Of a stretch of 64,000 nt of DNA, positions 45,709-55,420 are shown piece after piece (the first letter of the stretch is position 1; each line of letters opens with the position of its first letter). The position numbers and the translations under genes are program-made. Location of the stretch: the NCBI GenBank assembly GCA_036250195.1, contig JAVHZZ010000008.1, positions 12,611,434-12,675,433 of the forward strand, written 5' to 3'. A model generated the notes under the pieces. It saw nothing but the letters and a program-made list of their open reading frames with translations, was not told where the DNA came from and searched no databases. The DNA comes from Mixophyes australis. Its lineage: Eukaryota; Chordata; Amphibia; Anura; Limnodynastidae.

Positions 45709-47070
45709 ATGAATAATTTCTTGCAGTCTGCTATCAAATTCATCCTACACCACAATTATTTTGTGTTTGACGCAACGTATTATCTTCAGACACTTGGGAC
45801 GGCCATGGGGACTAAGTTTGCCCCCAGTTATGCAAATCTCTACATGGGCCTTTTCAAGGAGTCCTATGTGTGGGATTCAGCATTTGGGGCGAACCTGGTC
45901 CTCTATGGATGTTATATAGATGACATGTTTTTCATCTGGGACGGTGACCAGCAGTCCATTTCCCAATTTGTCTCTCATTTAAACTCTAACACATTTGGCT
46001 TAAAGTTCACCAGTGAACATCACAAGTCGAGGATACACTATTTAGATATAGATTTAAGTATCCATCAAGATCAGATTGTGACTGAAAATTATATGAAAGA
46101 TGTTGACACGTGTAACTACCTGCATTTCTCCAGTGGTCATCATAGACCCTGGAAGATCAATATTCCGAAAGGTCAGTTCTTAAGAATTCAGAGGAATTGT
46201 TCGAGGCAGGAAGAGTATGAGACTTATTCGGCAAAACTATACAAATCTTTCATAGAATTAGGTTATCCAAGCCACATCCTGGATAAGGCATATGATGAGG
46301 CCATGAAACTTGATAGATGCAAACTTTTTAAGGACCGAGTTAGAGTTACACTGAAGGATAGGTCTTTAGTTTTTATAACCCAATATAATTGTTATGCCAA
46401 ACAAATCAAACAGATCATCAATAAGAATGTGTCCCTCTTAAAACTAGATGATCACATTGGACATATGATTGAGAAAAACAATATGATAGTCTTTAGAAGA
46501 TTGAGAAATCTAAAAGAAAGACTGGCTCCTAGTTTTTATAAAGGGGAGAATAAGATCCCTATTCCTGTTAAAATTCCTGTTAAAATTCCACATGCAGAGA
46601 GATGGCTTAGTAGAGGAAAAGGCTTTTTTAAATGTGGAAAACCAAAATGCATGTCATGTGTATACGCAGATCATAAAGCCATCAATTTCATCTCTTTTAC
46701 ATCAGGGGAAAAATTCCCCATTACAAAGACTTTGGATTGTCAATCGACCTTTATAATCTATGTCATAAGCTGCAAGTGCGGCAAACAATATATAGGACGT
46801 ACGATTAGAACTTTGGGAGTACGATTCCGAGAACACTACCGGAATATACTGAGAAATACAAGATTCCATTCCTTATTAGCCCATATCAATATGTGTCAAG
46901 GCACGAAGCTATCAGGCCTATTGGTTAAAGCCATAGAGCAGGTGAATGTCACAGACAGAGGAGGCGATAGATTTAACCTCCTCTGCAGATGGGAGGCCTT
47001 CTGGATTTTTAAATTAAAGACCCTGTCGCCAAATGGCCTTAATGATTGTATAGAGCTAAACAATCTATGA
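45709..47070 (+). CDS. PLE RT palm/thumb plus GIY-YIG endonuclease, intact 453-codon ORF
   Basis: This is the longest ORF in the window. RT motif B is seen as GTAMGTKFAPSYANLYM (residues 29-45) and motif C as YIDD (69-72). The thumb region continues past 'SGHHRPWKINIPKGQFLRI'. A cysteine pair cluster, CGKPKCMSC (about 307-316), resembles the zinc-binding linker of Neptune/Athena-type PLEs. The endonuclease follows: 'IYVISCKCGKQYIGRT' (about 349-364) is the GIY-YIG part, and R-x(n)-REH supplies the conserved Arg and His. The C-terminus ends after 'LKTLSPNGLND'. It lacks motif A and the fingers, which lie upstream beyond the frame breaks, so the ORF alone could not encode an active RT. Endonuclease residues look intact. 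Confidence 0.9.
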   Translation: MNNFLQSAIKFILHHNYFVFDATYYLQTLGTAMGTKFAPSYANLYMGLFKESYVWDSAFGANLVLYGCYIDDMFFIWDGDQQSISQFVSHLNSNTFGLKFTSEHHKSRIHYLDIDLSIHQDQIVTENYMKDVDTCNYLHFSSGHHRPWKINIPKGQFLRIQRNCSRQEEYETYSAKLYKSFIELGYPSHILDKAYDEAMKLDRCKLFKDRVRVTLKDRSLVFITQYNCYAKQIKQIINKNVSLLKLDDHIGHMIEKNNMIVFRRLRNLKERLAPSFYKGENKIPIPVKIPVKIPHAERWLSRGKGFFKCGKPKCMSCVYADHKAINFISFTSGEKFPITKTLDCQSTFIIYVISCKCGKQYIGRTIRTLGVRFREHYRNILRNTRFHSLLAHINMCQGTKLSGLLVKAIEQVNVTDRGGDRFNLLCRWEAFWIFKLKTLSPNGLNDCIELNNL

Positions 47071-47320
47071 TGAAAGGAACACAGAACATTATTGTTGTTT
47101 TCACACTTGAACAATAGTATTACAAGACTTTGTTACTGTTATATTGCCTCGTGATTACGAAGCAAGATATGAGTGAGATTTTTAAAGCTAAGCAGAATCT
47201 AGTAAGGTTGATGTTCGGATGGGAGACCCCTGCGGGGTATGGGTACGAGATATATACGCGTCTGACGTATTTGATTTCTATTTTCATCTTTACCCCTATT
47301 ATTATTCTATTTTATGTTCA
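47040..47320 (+). repeat. PLE 3' tandem module 1, with 5S-rRNA-like promoter region
   Basis: The module starts inside the ORF ('aatgattgtatagagctaaa') and repeats at 47320. It holds AAGCTAAGCAG at 47185-47195, identical to the 5S rRNA A-box region in most vertebrates, and GGATGGGAGACC at 47217-47228, identical to the 5S C-box. The distance between their starts is 32 bases, as in 5S rRNA. Sequence between and outside is diverged. Confidence 0.8.
47137..47256 (+). pseudogene. 5S rRNA-derived sequence, copy 1
   Basis: Aligned by its A and C boxes, a 120-base 5S unit would span about 47137-47256. 'gagtgagatttttaaagcta' parallels the 5S stretch before the A box. The 3' part 'ctgcggggtatgggtacgag' parallels the 5S end weakly. 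The 5' third is poorly conserved, so it is a promoter-region remnant and not a functional 5S gene. No T-run terminator follows the expected 3' end. Confidence 0.7.
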
Positions 47321-47610
47321 ATGATTTTATAGAGCTAAATATCTGAGTTTCAATCTATGATTAAATATAGAAAACTATTGGTGCCTTTTCACTTGAATAA
47401 GACTACTTAAAGATTCTGTCACTGTTCTACAACTCCGTGGATACGGAGTAAAGTACAAGTGAGATTTCAAAGCTAAGCAGAATTCAGCGCAGCTGATGTG
47501 AGAATGGGAGACCCCTTATGATGTCAGTTCGAGACATGTAGCTGCTCAATGTTGATTTCTGTTTTCATTTCTATTTCTATTCGGATTCTGCTCTATGCTA
47601 ATATTTGAAT
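47321..47610 (+). repeat. PLE 3' tandem module 2, with 5S-rRNA-like promoter region
   Basis: The second copy starts with 'aatgattttatagagctaaa' and follows module 1 in order: 'cttttcacttgaa', 'actgttctac', the 5S-like boxes and 'tgatttctgttttcat'. The offset between A boxes is 285 bases. The copies have diverged by substitutions and indels, so the duplication is not recent. Confidence 0.8.
47422..47541 (+). pseudogene. 5S rRNA-derived sequence, copy 2
   Basis: AAGCTAAGCAG at 47470-47480 and GAATGGGAGACC at 47502-47513 (one mismatch to the 5S C-box), again 32 bases apart. A perfect 6-bp hairpin CTCCGT-GGAT-ACGGAG lies at about 47433-47448, with a shorter counterpart (TCGT-GATT-ACGA) at the same place in copy 1. 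Confidence 0.7.
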
Positions 47611-47751
47611 TTTAAAATAGGAATTTTCCTCTCTTTAGGTAATACTAATTTCGCCTTTTTGATATATGTATTATTATAGTATCTAATGAGGATGAAGTAC
47701 TTTCAGATAAATGAGATCGAAAAGTCTGATGTTTGTAAGGGTTAATACCCA

Positions 47752-48075
47752 CGGCAGCACGGTGGCGAAGTGGTTAGCACTTCTGCCTCACAGCGCTGGG
47801 GTCATGAGTTCAATTCCCGACCATGGCCTTATCTGTGTGTTTGCGTGGGTTTCCTCCGGGTGCTCCGGTTTCCTCCCACACTCCAAAAACATATTGGTAG
47901 GTTAATTGGCTGCTATCAAAAATTGACCCTAGTCGGTCTTTCTCTCTGTCTGTGTGTGTGTATGTTAGTGAATTTAGACTGTAAGCCCCAACGGGGCAGG
48001 AACTGATGTGAGTGAGTTCTCTGTACAGCGCTGCGGAATCAGTGGCGCTATATAAATAAATGATGATGATGATGG
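47752..48075 (+). mobile_element. tRNA-derived SINE, copy G, within the PLE 3' flank
   Basis: Copy from 'ggcagcacggtggcgaagtg' to 'gcgctatataaataaatgat' with (GAT)n. It lacks the 'ggagtttgtatgttctccc' part of the body. The A-box has a 'cgaagtgg' variant. Its flanks belong to the PLE region, so the SINE inserted later. Confidence 0.92.
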
Positions 48076-48555
48076 TAATTAGAGCAAAGTAAGAAAAAGC
48101 TGAGAAAGCTTTTCTGTCTGTTGCACTCTAATAAATGGAAAGTGACATTTATCTGCATATATAAGTGGATGTATATGTTTTTGACACTTTGATAAGATGA
48201 GAATGTTTTCACACATGTCATGTGTGAGGATTATGGGTCGGCATTTTTACGGATTCTATTGATTCTATTGTATGTATGTTTATTTTTATTTTTGATGCAA
48301 TGTTGGAACATGATGATTATTTTTATAACACTGGACTATGATATATTTAACTCTCTCTGGAGAGTAAGGAGACAGAGACTACATGTGATTTAATTACAGT
48401 TTACACAATATGAAAGATTATGCAGAAGTCCTTTAACCTTGGAGATATAAATTAATCAGGTTATAAGGTGATTCTGGACTGAATGAAGTCAATTGATCAA
48501 TTAGACACTTGCAGGAGGGCGTGTATATATACACTGTCAGGATACTTGAGATCCA

Positions 48556-48584
48556 TTGAGCTTCTGATGAAACGCGTCAAGCCT
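48556..48584 (+). ncRNA. Hammerhead-like motif lacking stem II
   Basis: CTGATGA (48564-48570) runs directly into GAAACGCGTC (48569-48578), as if the whole stem II had been deleted. Helix I remains exact: GCTT (48560-48563) pairs with AAGC (48579-48582) next to the expected cleavage site. It lies 1.5 kb downstream of the PLE ORF, where PLE hammerheads may be expected. Confidence 0.5.
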
Positions 48585-48585
48585 G

Positions 48586-49497
48586 TTTTTTACTGAAAGC
48601 TTTGCATATCCACTTTATGCCACGATATCCCCGGGGATCTGAACAACTTATACAGAGTTCTGGATGTGTTGCATTTACATGGCACTACGAAAGAGACGGC
48701 TCCACACAGGAGGGTCTGTCCAGCCGCACGGCAAACCAGGTGACTTTTTCATTATCTCCAAGTTACCCTATATAGACTGAGGTCCGTTTATGTGTCTGTC
48801 AAACTTATATGAAGTCTTTTTGGCCATTAAGATATGAAATACAGTGCACTGTACGGGACTTTTTAATCAGATCTACACATAAAACGGAGAGTTTTATTAT
48901 ATCGATTCCAACAGTGTGGTTTGACTTGAAGTGATTATTTGCCATACCGATAGCAACAGTGGAATAGTTCAACATACTACAACGAGGGAACATACGTGAC
49001 ACTCATCTTCTATTCCATAGGCTGGATGTTGTGCCTGACTATATCTCGTTGATGTAATTCCACACTGCAAAGAGCAATATATCACAAAACAAATGCAAGA
49101 AGTCATACTAACTTTTTCCAATATCTCCGTACATTGCATATATTTATATGCTTATGTATTGTTTTTGCCTCACCGGGAGTGGACTGTTAATATCACATGA
49201 CTATAATACTATAAGTCCAATATAAATTCTGGGACTATAGAATGTACTGTCGAATTTCTATGTCATATGCAGAGCTTTTTTATACTGTCTATGAATATAT
49301 TTACAAAATATCTGCATTTATATATAAAATTAATGTATTTTAATAAATTTAATGGGAAGTGAGAAGACTAGCGCCCCCTTGTGTATTTTTATGGTGTTTT
49401 GTCTTTGCCTAGGCTTGTATCCTAGTCTTTGGGGGCAGCTGTTATCCACTTTGTAGGTCTATCCTAGCGCCCATATTGTACTTTTTTTGGGTAGATA
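48586..49497. other. Probable PLE terminal region, no gene
   Basis: AT-rich sequence downstream of the ribozyme-like motif. 'tagcgcccccttgtgtattt' (49370s) and 'tagcgcccatattgtact' (49466-) are a short repeated phrase that could mark PLE ends. Confidence 0.35.
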
Positions 49498-49805
49498 ATC
49501 TGCAACAGGTAGACAGCAGAGTCCAGGTAGCGACAGTAGGAAACTGGATCAGAGGGTGCGATGTACTGCGAGTGGCAGGTAAACACCAGGGTCTAGGAAG
49601 CTGCAGCAATAGACTGGATCAGAAAGTGCGATCTTCTGCAACAGGTGCAGTCCAGGGTCCAGGAAGCTGCAGCAGGAGACTGGATCGGAAAGTGCGTTGT
49701 TCTGCGACAGGTATACACCAGGGTCCAGGTAGCTGCAGCAGGAGACTGGATCGGATGGTGTGATGTTCTGCGACAGGTATACACCAGGGTCCAGGTAGCT
49801 GGTTA
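49498..49805. repeat. 66-70-bp tandem array, about 4.5 units
   Basis: Landmarks in each unit: 'gtccaggtagctgcagcagg', 'agactggatcgg', 'gtgcgatgttctgcgacagg' and 'tatacaccaggg'. 'ctggatc' recurs at 49544, 49614, 49680 and 49746 (spacing 70, 66, 66). Open frames on both strands follow from the array. Confidence 0.88.
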
Positions 49806-50140
49806 TCCAAGGTTATACAAGCCAAGAGGTCAAAGCCAGAAAAGCCACAAAGGTAACAGTCAAGAATGGAGCCAGAGTCTGGGTCAGCGAAGCCAAGGAG
49901 CAAACTGGGGTCAATACCAGGAAAGTCAGGCAGAGGGAATGAGGTAACTCCTGCTAGTGAGGTGGAGTGTGTAATGGTGAGACAGCAGCTCCTCTGGTGG
50001 TAGAAGGGTACTGCAAGCCAGACAGAAGCTGCAGGAGGCAAGCAGTATCTCAATGGAAGATGTTGCTGTGCAGCCAAAGGCAGATTGTGACAGCTCCCAC
50101 ACCACTCCAAGCTTGCCTACACTTGCCTTATATGCTTCCT
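49806..50140. repeat. Purine-rich repeat-like segment, similar in style to 59.8-60.1 kb
   Basis: Wording such as 'caagccaagaggtcaaagcc' and 'cagtcaagaatggagccaga' resembles 'caaggccaagggtcatacat' at 59.9 kb. It may be part of one mobile family with the preceding array. The 163-codon antisense ORF (49619-50110) spans both and is not credible as a gene. Confidence 0.3.
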
Positions 50141-50149
50141 TTATGCAAA

Positions 50150-51372
50150 CATCATATTGGATCCTCTTCAGTCAAGCTTTTCCTCTCAACAATCCCAAGA
50201 GACTGCATTGACTAAGGTTGTCAATGATATGACCACAGCTAAAACTAAAGGCCATTACTTTCTTCTAATTCTCTTGGATCTATCTCCTGCATTCGACACT
50301 GTTGACCACACTCTTCCCATACAAACGCTACAATCCCTAGGTCTGCAGGACACTCTCCTATCCTGGTTCTCATCCTAAACTCAGTCTTTCAACAACAGAG
50401 TTAATAATATTCCCACCCACCAAGAGAAGTTACCTACCTGATATTTCTATTTCTGTTGACAACATTACCATAAATCCCACCCCGTAAGCTCACTGCCTAG
50501 ATGTGATCCTTGACTCAGCGCTATCCTTTGCTTCCCACATCGACTCTATAATTAAATTAATGCACTCATCATCTCCAGCATTTACTATTGTAATTCTCAC
50601 CTTACAGGTCATCCTCAAAACAGACTCGAGCCCCTACAATCTATATTGCATGCAGCGGTTAGATTAATTTTCCTTGCAAATCGTTTTACATCTGCTGAGT
50701 CACTTTGTCAATCTCTACATTGGTTGCCTGTTTTTTTTACTGAATCCAATATAAAATTCTTCTACTAGGCTACAAGGCCATCAACAAAACTGCACCAGCA
50801 TACATCTCACTTGTCTCAAAATATTTCCCAGCTCAACACCTTTGTTCTGCACAAAATCTGCGTCTCTCTTCCACTCTCATCATATCCTCCCATTCCCGGT
50901 TACATGACTTTTTTCAAACAGTACCCACTCTATGGAATTCCCTCCCTCACACAATAAGACTTTCCTCTGGTCTACAAACCTTTAAGCATTCTCTAAAAAC
51001 CCAACTCTTAAGGCAAGCTTATAATATTCCTTAATCTCCCTCTTAACCTCCCTAGGTTACCATATTACCACCCTTTGAACAATTCTCACAAGTCAACAAC
51101 CCTCTGACTAACATTGCTGTGTAACTGGATCATATAGCATACAAATCACTTTTACCTTTGCTGCCTGGTTAGACCAAATTGCAATATGTAAACTTAACAT
51201 CATGTATCAAACTCCCATTGTCACTTAGATTATAAGCTTACGAGCAGGGTCTTCTTACCTCTTTATCTGTATTACCCAGTATTGTATATTATTGTGTTTG
51301 ACCCCAATTGTGAAGTGCTATGGAATTTGCTGGCGCTATATAAATAAATGTTGATGATGATGATGATGCATA
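50150..51372 (+). pseudogene. L2 LINE relic: RT fragments and complete 3' end
   Basis: A 73-codon ORF (50157-50378) contains RT motif A as [13 protein letters not shown], preceded by '[12 protein letters not shown]'. The FADD-containing part is missing: the next readable piece is the thumb area ('ISISVDNITINP', then 'SLCQSLHWLP'-type sequence near 50700 and 'FQTVPTLWNSLP' near 50920), with stops and frame changes. The 3' UTR ends 'tggcgctatataaataaatg' plus (GAT)n at 51345-51370. This is the best L2 3' end in the window and the reference for the SINE tails. Confidence 0.85.
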
Positions 51373-53487
51373 AATTGCTTTAAGGTGGTTCTTGAACTGG
51401 TTGTAAAGTTTGATAAATTCTCTAAAGTTTAGATATTTAGATATTCAGACTAGAATTGGTTCTATCTTTTAACAAGGCAAACAGAGTAAGCAAACTTTAT
51501 CAAGCTTAAATTTCTACTTTATACAGTATTTTTAAGGTTTTTCTATGGGAACTGCACACTCTAACTTTGACTCGTAATGTTTGTAGTTTGAATTATGGTC
51601 ACGTCAGGTCTTAGTGCTGACACTTTTTGACCTCCCTAGACTGCAATTACAGCCTTGGTATCAGCCTCATTGATGCACACAGTGGTCAACATTTAAAATC
51701 ATGTCTTTTCTCTGGCATGGCTGCTGCACTGCTGCAGAACCTGGGTTATTCATGCCGACATCATTGCTCAGGTGTAATCTGATGCAGACTGTAATGTCAC
51801 TACCAGATTACTAAGCCTTGCCTCTGTGAACTAATATTCTGAACGTTTTACATTCCTGGCTGCCTTCATGTGTTTTGGCGCCTGGTTTTCAGGCGAATAA
51901 CTCTCTGGCTCCTGATCCCTGGCTTTCAGATGACTGCCTTCGCTCCCTCTGGACCCCTGGCTGTTTATGGACTTTGCTATATTTGAGTCCCCAGACTCAA
52001 CCATACAGTATACTTAAGGGTACAGAACACTTCTTTTACTGTTCCTGTTATTGGAATCCACTAAACCAGTACCCACTATACAAATACCATAAACCCTGAC
52101 ACTTGGGTTGTGTGAAACCATGGAAGTTGCCCAAGCAATGCATCCTAGGCTCCTACATATGCAGCCTGGGAGGGATGATACCAAATGGACCAATAGGAAG
52201 CTATTTGACCACACAGTTATTCTCCCCATCCAGACTTTAATGTGGCTTGTCTGGAGATGACCCATCTGCTTTCACCATTATCTACAGCGACTATAACCCC
52301 AAGGGAGCCCTAGTTCTGTCTACTATATACCCGCCTCAAACCATTCTTACCCCTGACAGCCTCTGTACTGTCAGCACTACTGAATTTTAATGGAAATGTC
52401 CAATAAAATCCACCTAAAAAAATAATGATGTCTTTTGTGACGTAATTGGACATGTACACAAATGAGGGCTTGTGTATTTGCCAGTAATGATTTTAGTGCC
52501 TCTCTGGCCCTGTTGGTGTAAGAGGTAGAAAGCAGTTTACTTCAAAGGTATCCACAATCCCTTGCTTCTAGGTAAACATTCCTTGTTCTGTTATTACGAG
52601 GTGGCTTAGAATACAATGAATGCAGCAATATTGTCTAGTTGCATGGAAAAACAAGTTTGTGCTTAGGAGTCATTATTCATATTTATACTGATGAGTTTAA
52701 AGGTCAAATAGCCTGTCTGTCGGTAAGATTTCCTGCCATGCCCTTCTCACCCATAAGTGCTATGATGTCCATTTTAAAGTGCACTGAATAATACTAATAA
52801 TGAAACGAGATGTATTAAGGGGTACTCATTTGCCTGTCAATTCTTACAGTGTGATTAATGCTCAGGTGGGTTCTGACCTGTCTGAGGTACGTGACTGTCA
52901 TGCTAATTGTTGCATTTTGCAGTATTTACTAGGAGATTCATTATGTAACAGAGTCATGCAGAAGCTTATGAAAAGCTCAACTATTAAACACAAGTGGAGG
53001 GTAAATTCTAATGGTACACGCAGCAAATTAGAGAGACATCCTGAGCAAAAATAATGAAACAGAACATTAGTAGGCTAAGGATCAATTGCAGGAAAAAAAA
53101 ATAAAGCTGAACATATAATTTGAAGTGCATTCAAAACCTGAACTTGTGGGTTATGTGAAAGCCCAAGAGAAGCAATTAAAAGTATTAATACAAAAGCAAA
53201 GAGAATGGCGTATAAAATAAAGGAACTTGGAAATGAATATGTGGTTATTACTGGAATGTCTGAAGTCTATGCAACGACTTAATGTCAATAATATTAGAAA
53301 ACTACGATCTGGGGTAAGGTCTAAATAAGATAAATATTTGAAATTGACAAAAGTCGGGCAGGTGGATACTGTTATATATATTATCCAAATAGCTTTAGAC
53401 TATCTAACCTTGCTTAAATAATATAAACAAATACATTTAGAGATGTTTTAATAAGTTTTGAAAGATGTTACCACTCAGAAGTTAGAT
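51373..53487. other. Spacer, no gene seen
   Basis: Short ORFs of 70-85 codons at 51.88, 52.0-52.27 and 52.80 kb have no recognisable domains. No repeat family was identified. Confidence 0.4.
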
Positions 53488-53731
53488 CAGTGATGGCCAT
53501 CAGGGGACCCTAGGGCCACATTGGGCCCTCCGAACCTCCACCTTTGGCCCCCAGTTCCTTCCTGCTTTAATGTCAGCACTTGTTTAAAATGCCTCTTGAT
53601 AGGTTATTACAGATAGATGTCTCTTTATTTGATTAAATGTATTGTTTTAACATATTACTGAGATTAAGAGTAATGTGCGGCCCTTTTGAAGGTTAGAGGG
53701 CCACAGAAGTGCTTTGGTTTGCCCATCACTT
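53488..53731. mobile_element. hAT-like MITE
   Basis: The left end CAGTGATGGCCATC and the right end GGTTTGCCCATCACT are imperfect inverted repeats. The body carries 'aggggaccctagggcc' on the left and 'tgcggcccttttgaagg' on the right. CAGTG-type termini are usual for hAT elements. A clear 8-bp target duplication was not found. Confidence 0.6.
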
Positions 53732-54584
53732 TAGGGTCACTTATTGCAAATACTTGCATACAGAGATCACCTGGAGATGAATTATAGGTGTGGGGAATGG
53801 GGGAGGGTAAAGAGAGGGAAAACTAATGGTAGTCATTCGGGTATTATAATATTAACGGCAGCAGGGGTTATTTCAGTTCAACAAACTCCTGTGTCCATGT
53901 GTAGCTCAATATGACATGTAGCTAATTGTTAAACCTGCAATGCCTTGTTGGTGTTTGTTTTTCAAATCATAAATCACTGTGGTTGACGTTTTGAAGACCT
54001 CAAACTTGTTCTTTTTCCATACTTTTGCCTGCAAGCTGCTATTAATGATTTACAGATTGCTAAGTATCATGTGACTACCATGGCAACCACAGTCACATGG
54101 CATATGATGCAATTTGCACAAAATCTTTGTAACGCCCCTCTTCTCAGCATTCTCAATCTCAGCACATTCTCCCTCTCAGTCACTCCCTCCTTTCTCTGCC
54201 TTCATGCACATGCAGGGAGAGCTCCGACTCACAGATTAGGTGGCCACCTAATCCCCTCGCAGTTTGAGTGTTGAAATGCAAATTTATTCTAATTGATAGA
54301 CATTGCTTCCATAAGCCTTGGAGTTATTTTGTCCAGCTTTCAGGATTCTGAATGTTGGGAGCTATTCCATATCTGCCAGTGGCTCTCTATCACCTAACTC
54401 TAAGCTAGACCCAAACTGTGCCTGAAAACTGCAAACGTATAGGTTGATGTCAATTCTACGGCATCTCTGAGGAGGTACAAAAATCCAGCCATTGGAGAGG
54501 AAAATTCCTTTTATCCCCATACACTTTACAGAGTTGCACACCACTCAAATTATTATTGTTACTTCTACACTAATTATAGAAATA
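53732..54584. other. Spacer, no gene seen
   Basis: Unassigned sequence with no conserved ORF or transposon landmark. Confidence 0.4.
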
Positions 54585-55420
54585 TGTTATTATTATTATA
54601 ATTATTATTATTGCTATTATCAGAGATTTGTAAGGCACCACAGTTCTCCACAGTCCCGTACAGTAGGGAAAACAGGACATACATACAACAAGGACATACA
54701 AGGCAGGCAAAATAAATGCAGACATGAAAACAAAGGGTACGGGGGATACCGCTCATTAGAGAGCTTACATTCTAAGTGGAAGAGGGCACAGCTGAAACAA
54801 GAGGAGAGAGTGCAGCTCAGAGTGGAGATTTGGACAGCTGTGAGGGTGTATTAGTGTGAATAGTGTTATCAGGAATAAGTTAAGCTAATGGGTTTTTATA
54901 GAATGTCTAAAGATTTGAAGGCTGTGGTAAAGTCTGATTGGGAGTGGCAGGGAATTCCATAAGTGGGGAGCAGCACGGGAGAAGTCTTATAGGCGGGAGC
55001 TGGAGGTGGTTATCAGAGACAAGACAAAGCGCAGGTCAGAGGTAGATCTAAGAGGGTGGGAGGGAAAGTGTTTTTTCATATGAGACTTGAGATGTATGAA
55101 GGGTTGGTGTTGTTGAGGGCTTTGTAAGTAAGCGTGAGTAATTTGATTTGGATTCTGGAGGACACCGGCAGCCAGTGTTTATATAGAAACACTAAAGGTG
55201 CGGTTGGATAGGTAGGAAGTGAACCAGGAAAGAACTGTGTCACAAAGGCCACTGGAGTGAAGGGTGTGTAGGAGAGGATGGTGATCAACAGTGTCAAAAG
55301 CAGCAGAGAGGTCTAGGATGGAGAAATGACCCTTAGACTTTGCAGTAAGTAGATCATCAATAACTTATGTGAGAGCAGTTTCAGTGGAATGTTGGGGAGT
55401 CTAAGGAAGTATAAAAATCC
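54585..55420 (-). pseudogene. Antisense L2 LINE relic with RT motif A
   Basis: Read on minus: '[15 protein letters not shown]' (about 55320-55265, RT motif A), then after a deletion 'HWLPVSSRIQIKLLTLTYKA' (about 55190-55130), then the 3' UTR and the tail with (ATA)n at 54585-54615. The same kind of internal deletion, joining motif A to the thumb, is seen at 50.15 kb, but the join positions differ. Confidence 0.8.

Larger units (their letters stand above)
44693..47070 (+). pseudogene. PLE reverse transcriptase / GIY-YIG endonuclease, broken frame
   Basis: The frame is open from the codon after a TAG at 44690-44692, well upstream of the first ATG (44825); that part reads like a conserved PLE N-terminus (LKFAPTNKPNLF). 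Three open pieces follow: 44693-45226, 45195-45686 and 45709-47070. The first break coincides with a run of 16 G at 45179-45194. The second is a one-base shift near 45680 plus a TGA at about 45706-45708. The total of about 790 codons fits known PLE proteins. Two or three lesions in an otherwise readable frame mean the copy is inactive as it stands but not very old. Part of the first break could be a sequencing error in the G run. Confidence 0.85.
44540..49400 (+). mobile_element. Penelope-like retroelement (Neptune-like), degenerate
   Basis: Taken as one element from the broken RT/endonuclease frame (44693-47070) through a tandemly duplicated 3' flank (47040-47610) to a hammerhead-like motif (48556-48584) and an AT-rich end with 'agcgcccccttgtg' (49372). 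SINE copy G (47752-48075) interrupts it. Boundaries are approximate: the 5' end is not identified, and the 3' end may lie anywhere between 48.6 and 49.5 kb. PLEs replicate by target-primed reverse transcription and often carry hammerheads in terminal repeats. Confidence 0.6.

Noticed and set aside
47137..47541. Functional 5S rRNA genes
   Set aside because: Only the internal promoter boxes and their spacing are kept; the 5' third and the 3' end are too diverged to fold as 5S rRNA, and no T-run terminator is in place.
44540..49400. Endogenous retrovirus or LTR retrotransposon
   Set aside because: The RT motif order, KPADKGG start, YIDD and the C-terminal GIY-YIG domain are those of a Penelope-like element; there is no gag, protease, RNase H or integrase.
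49619..50110. 163-codon antisense ORF
   Set aside because: Its C-terminal part is the complement of the 66-bp array; the rest has no domain.
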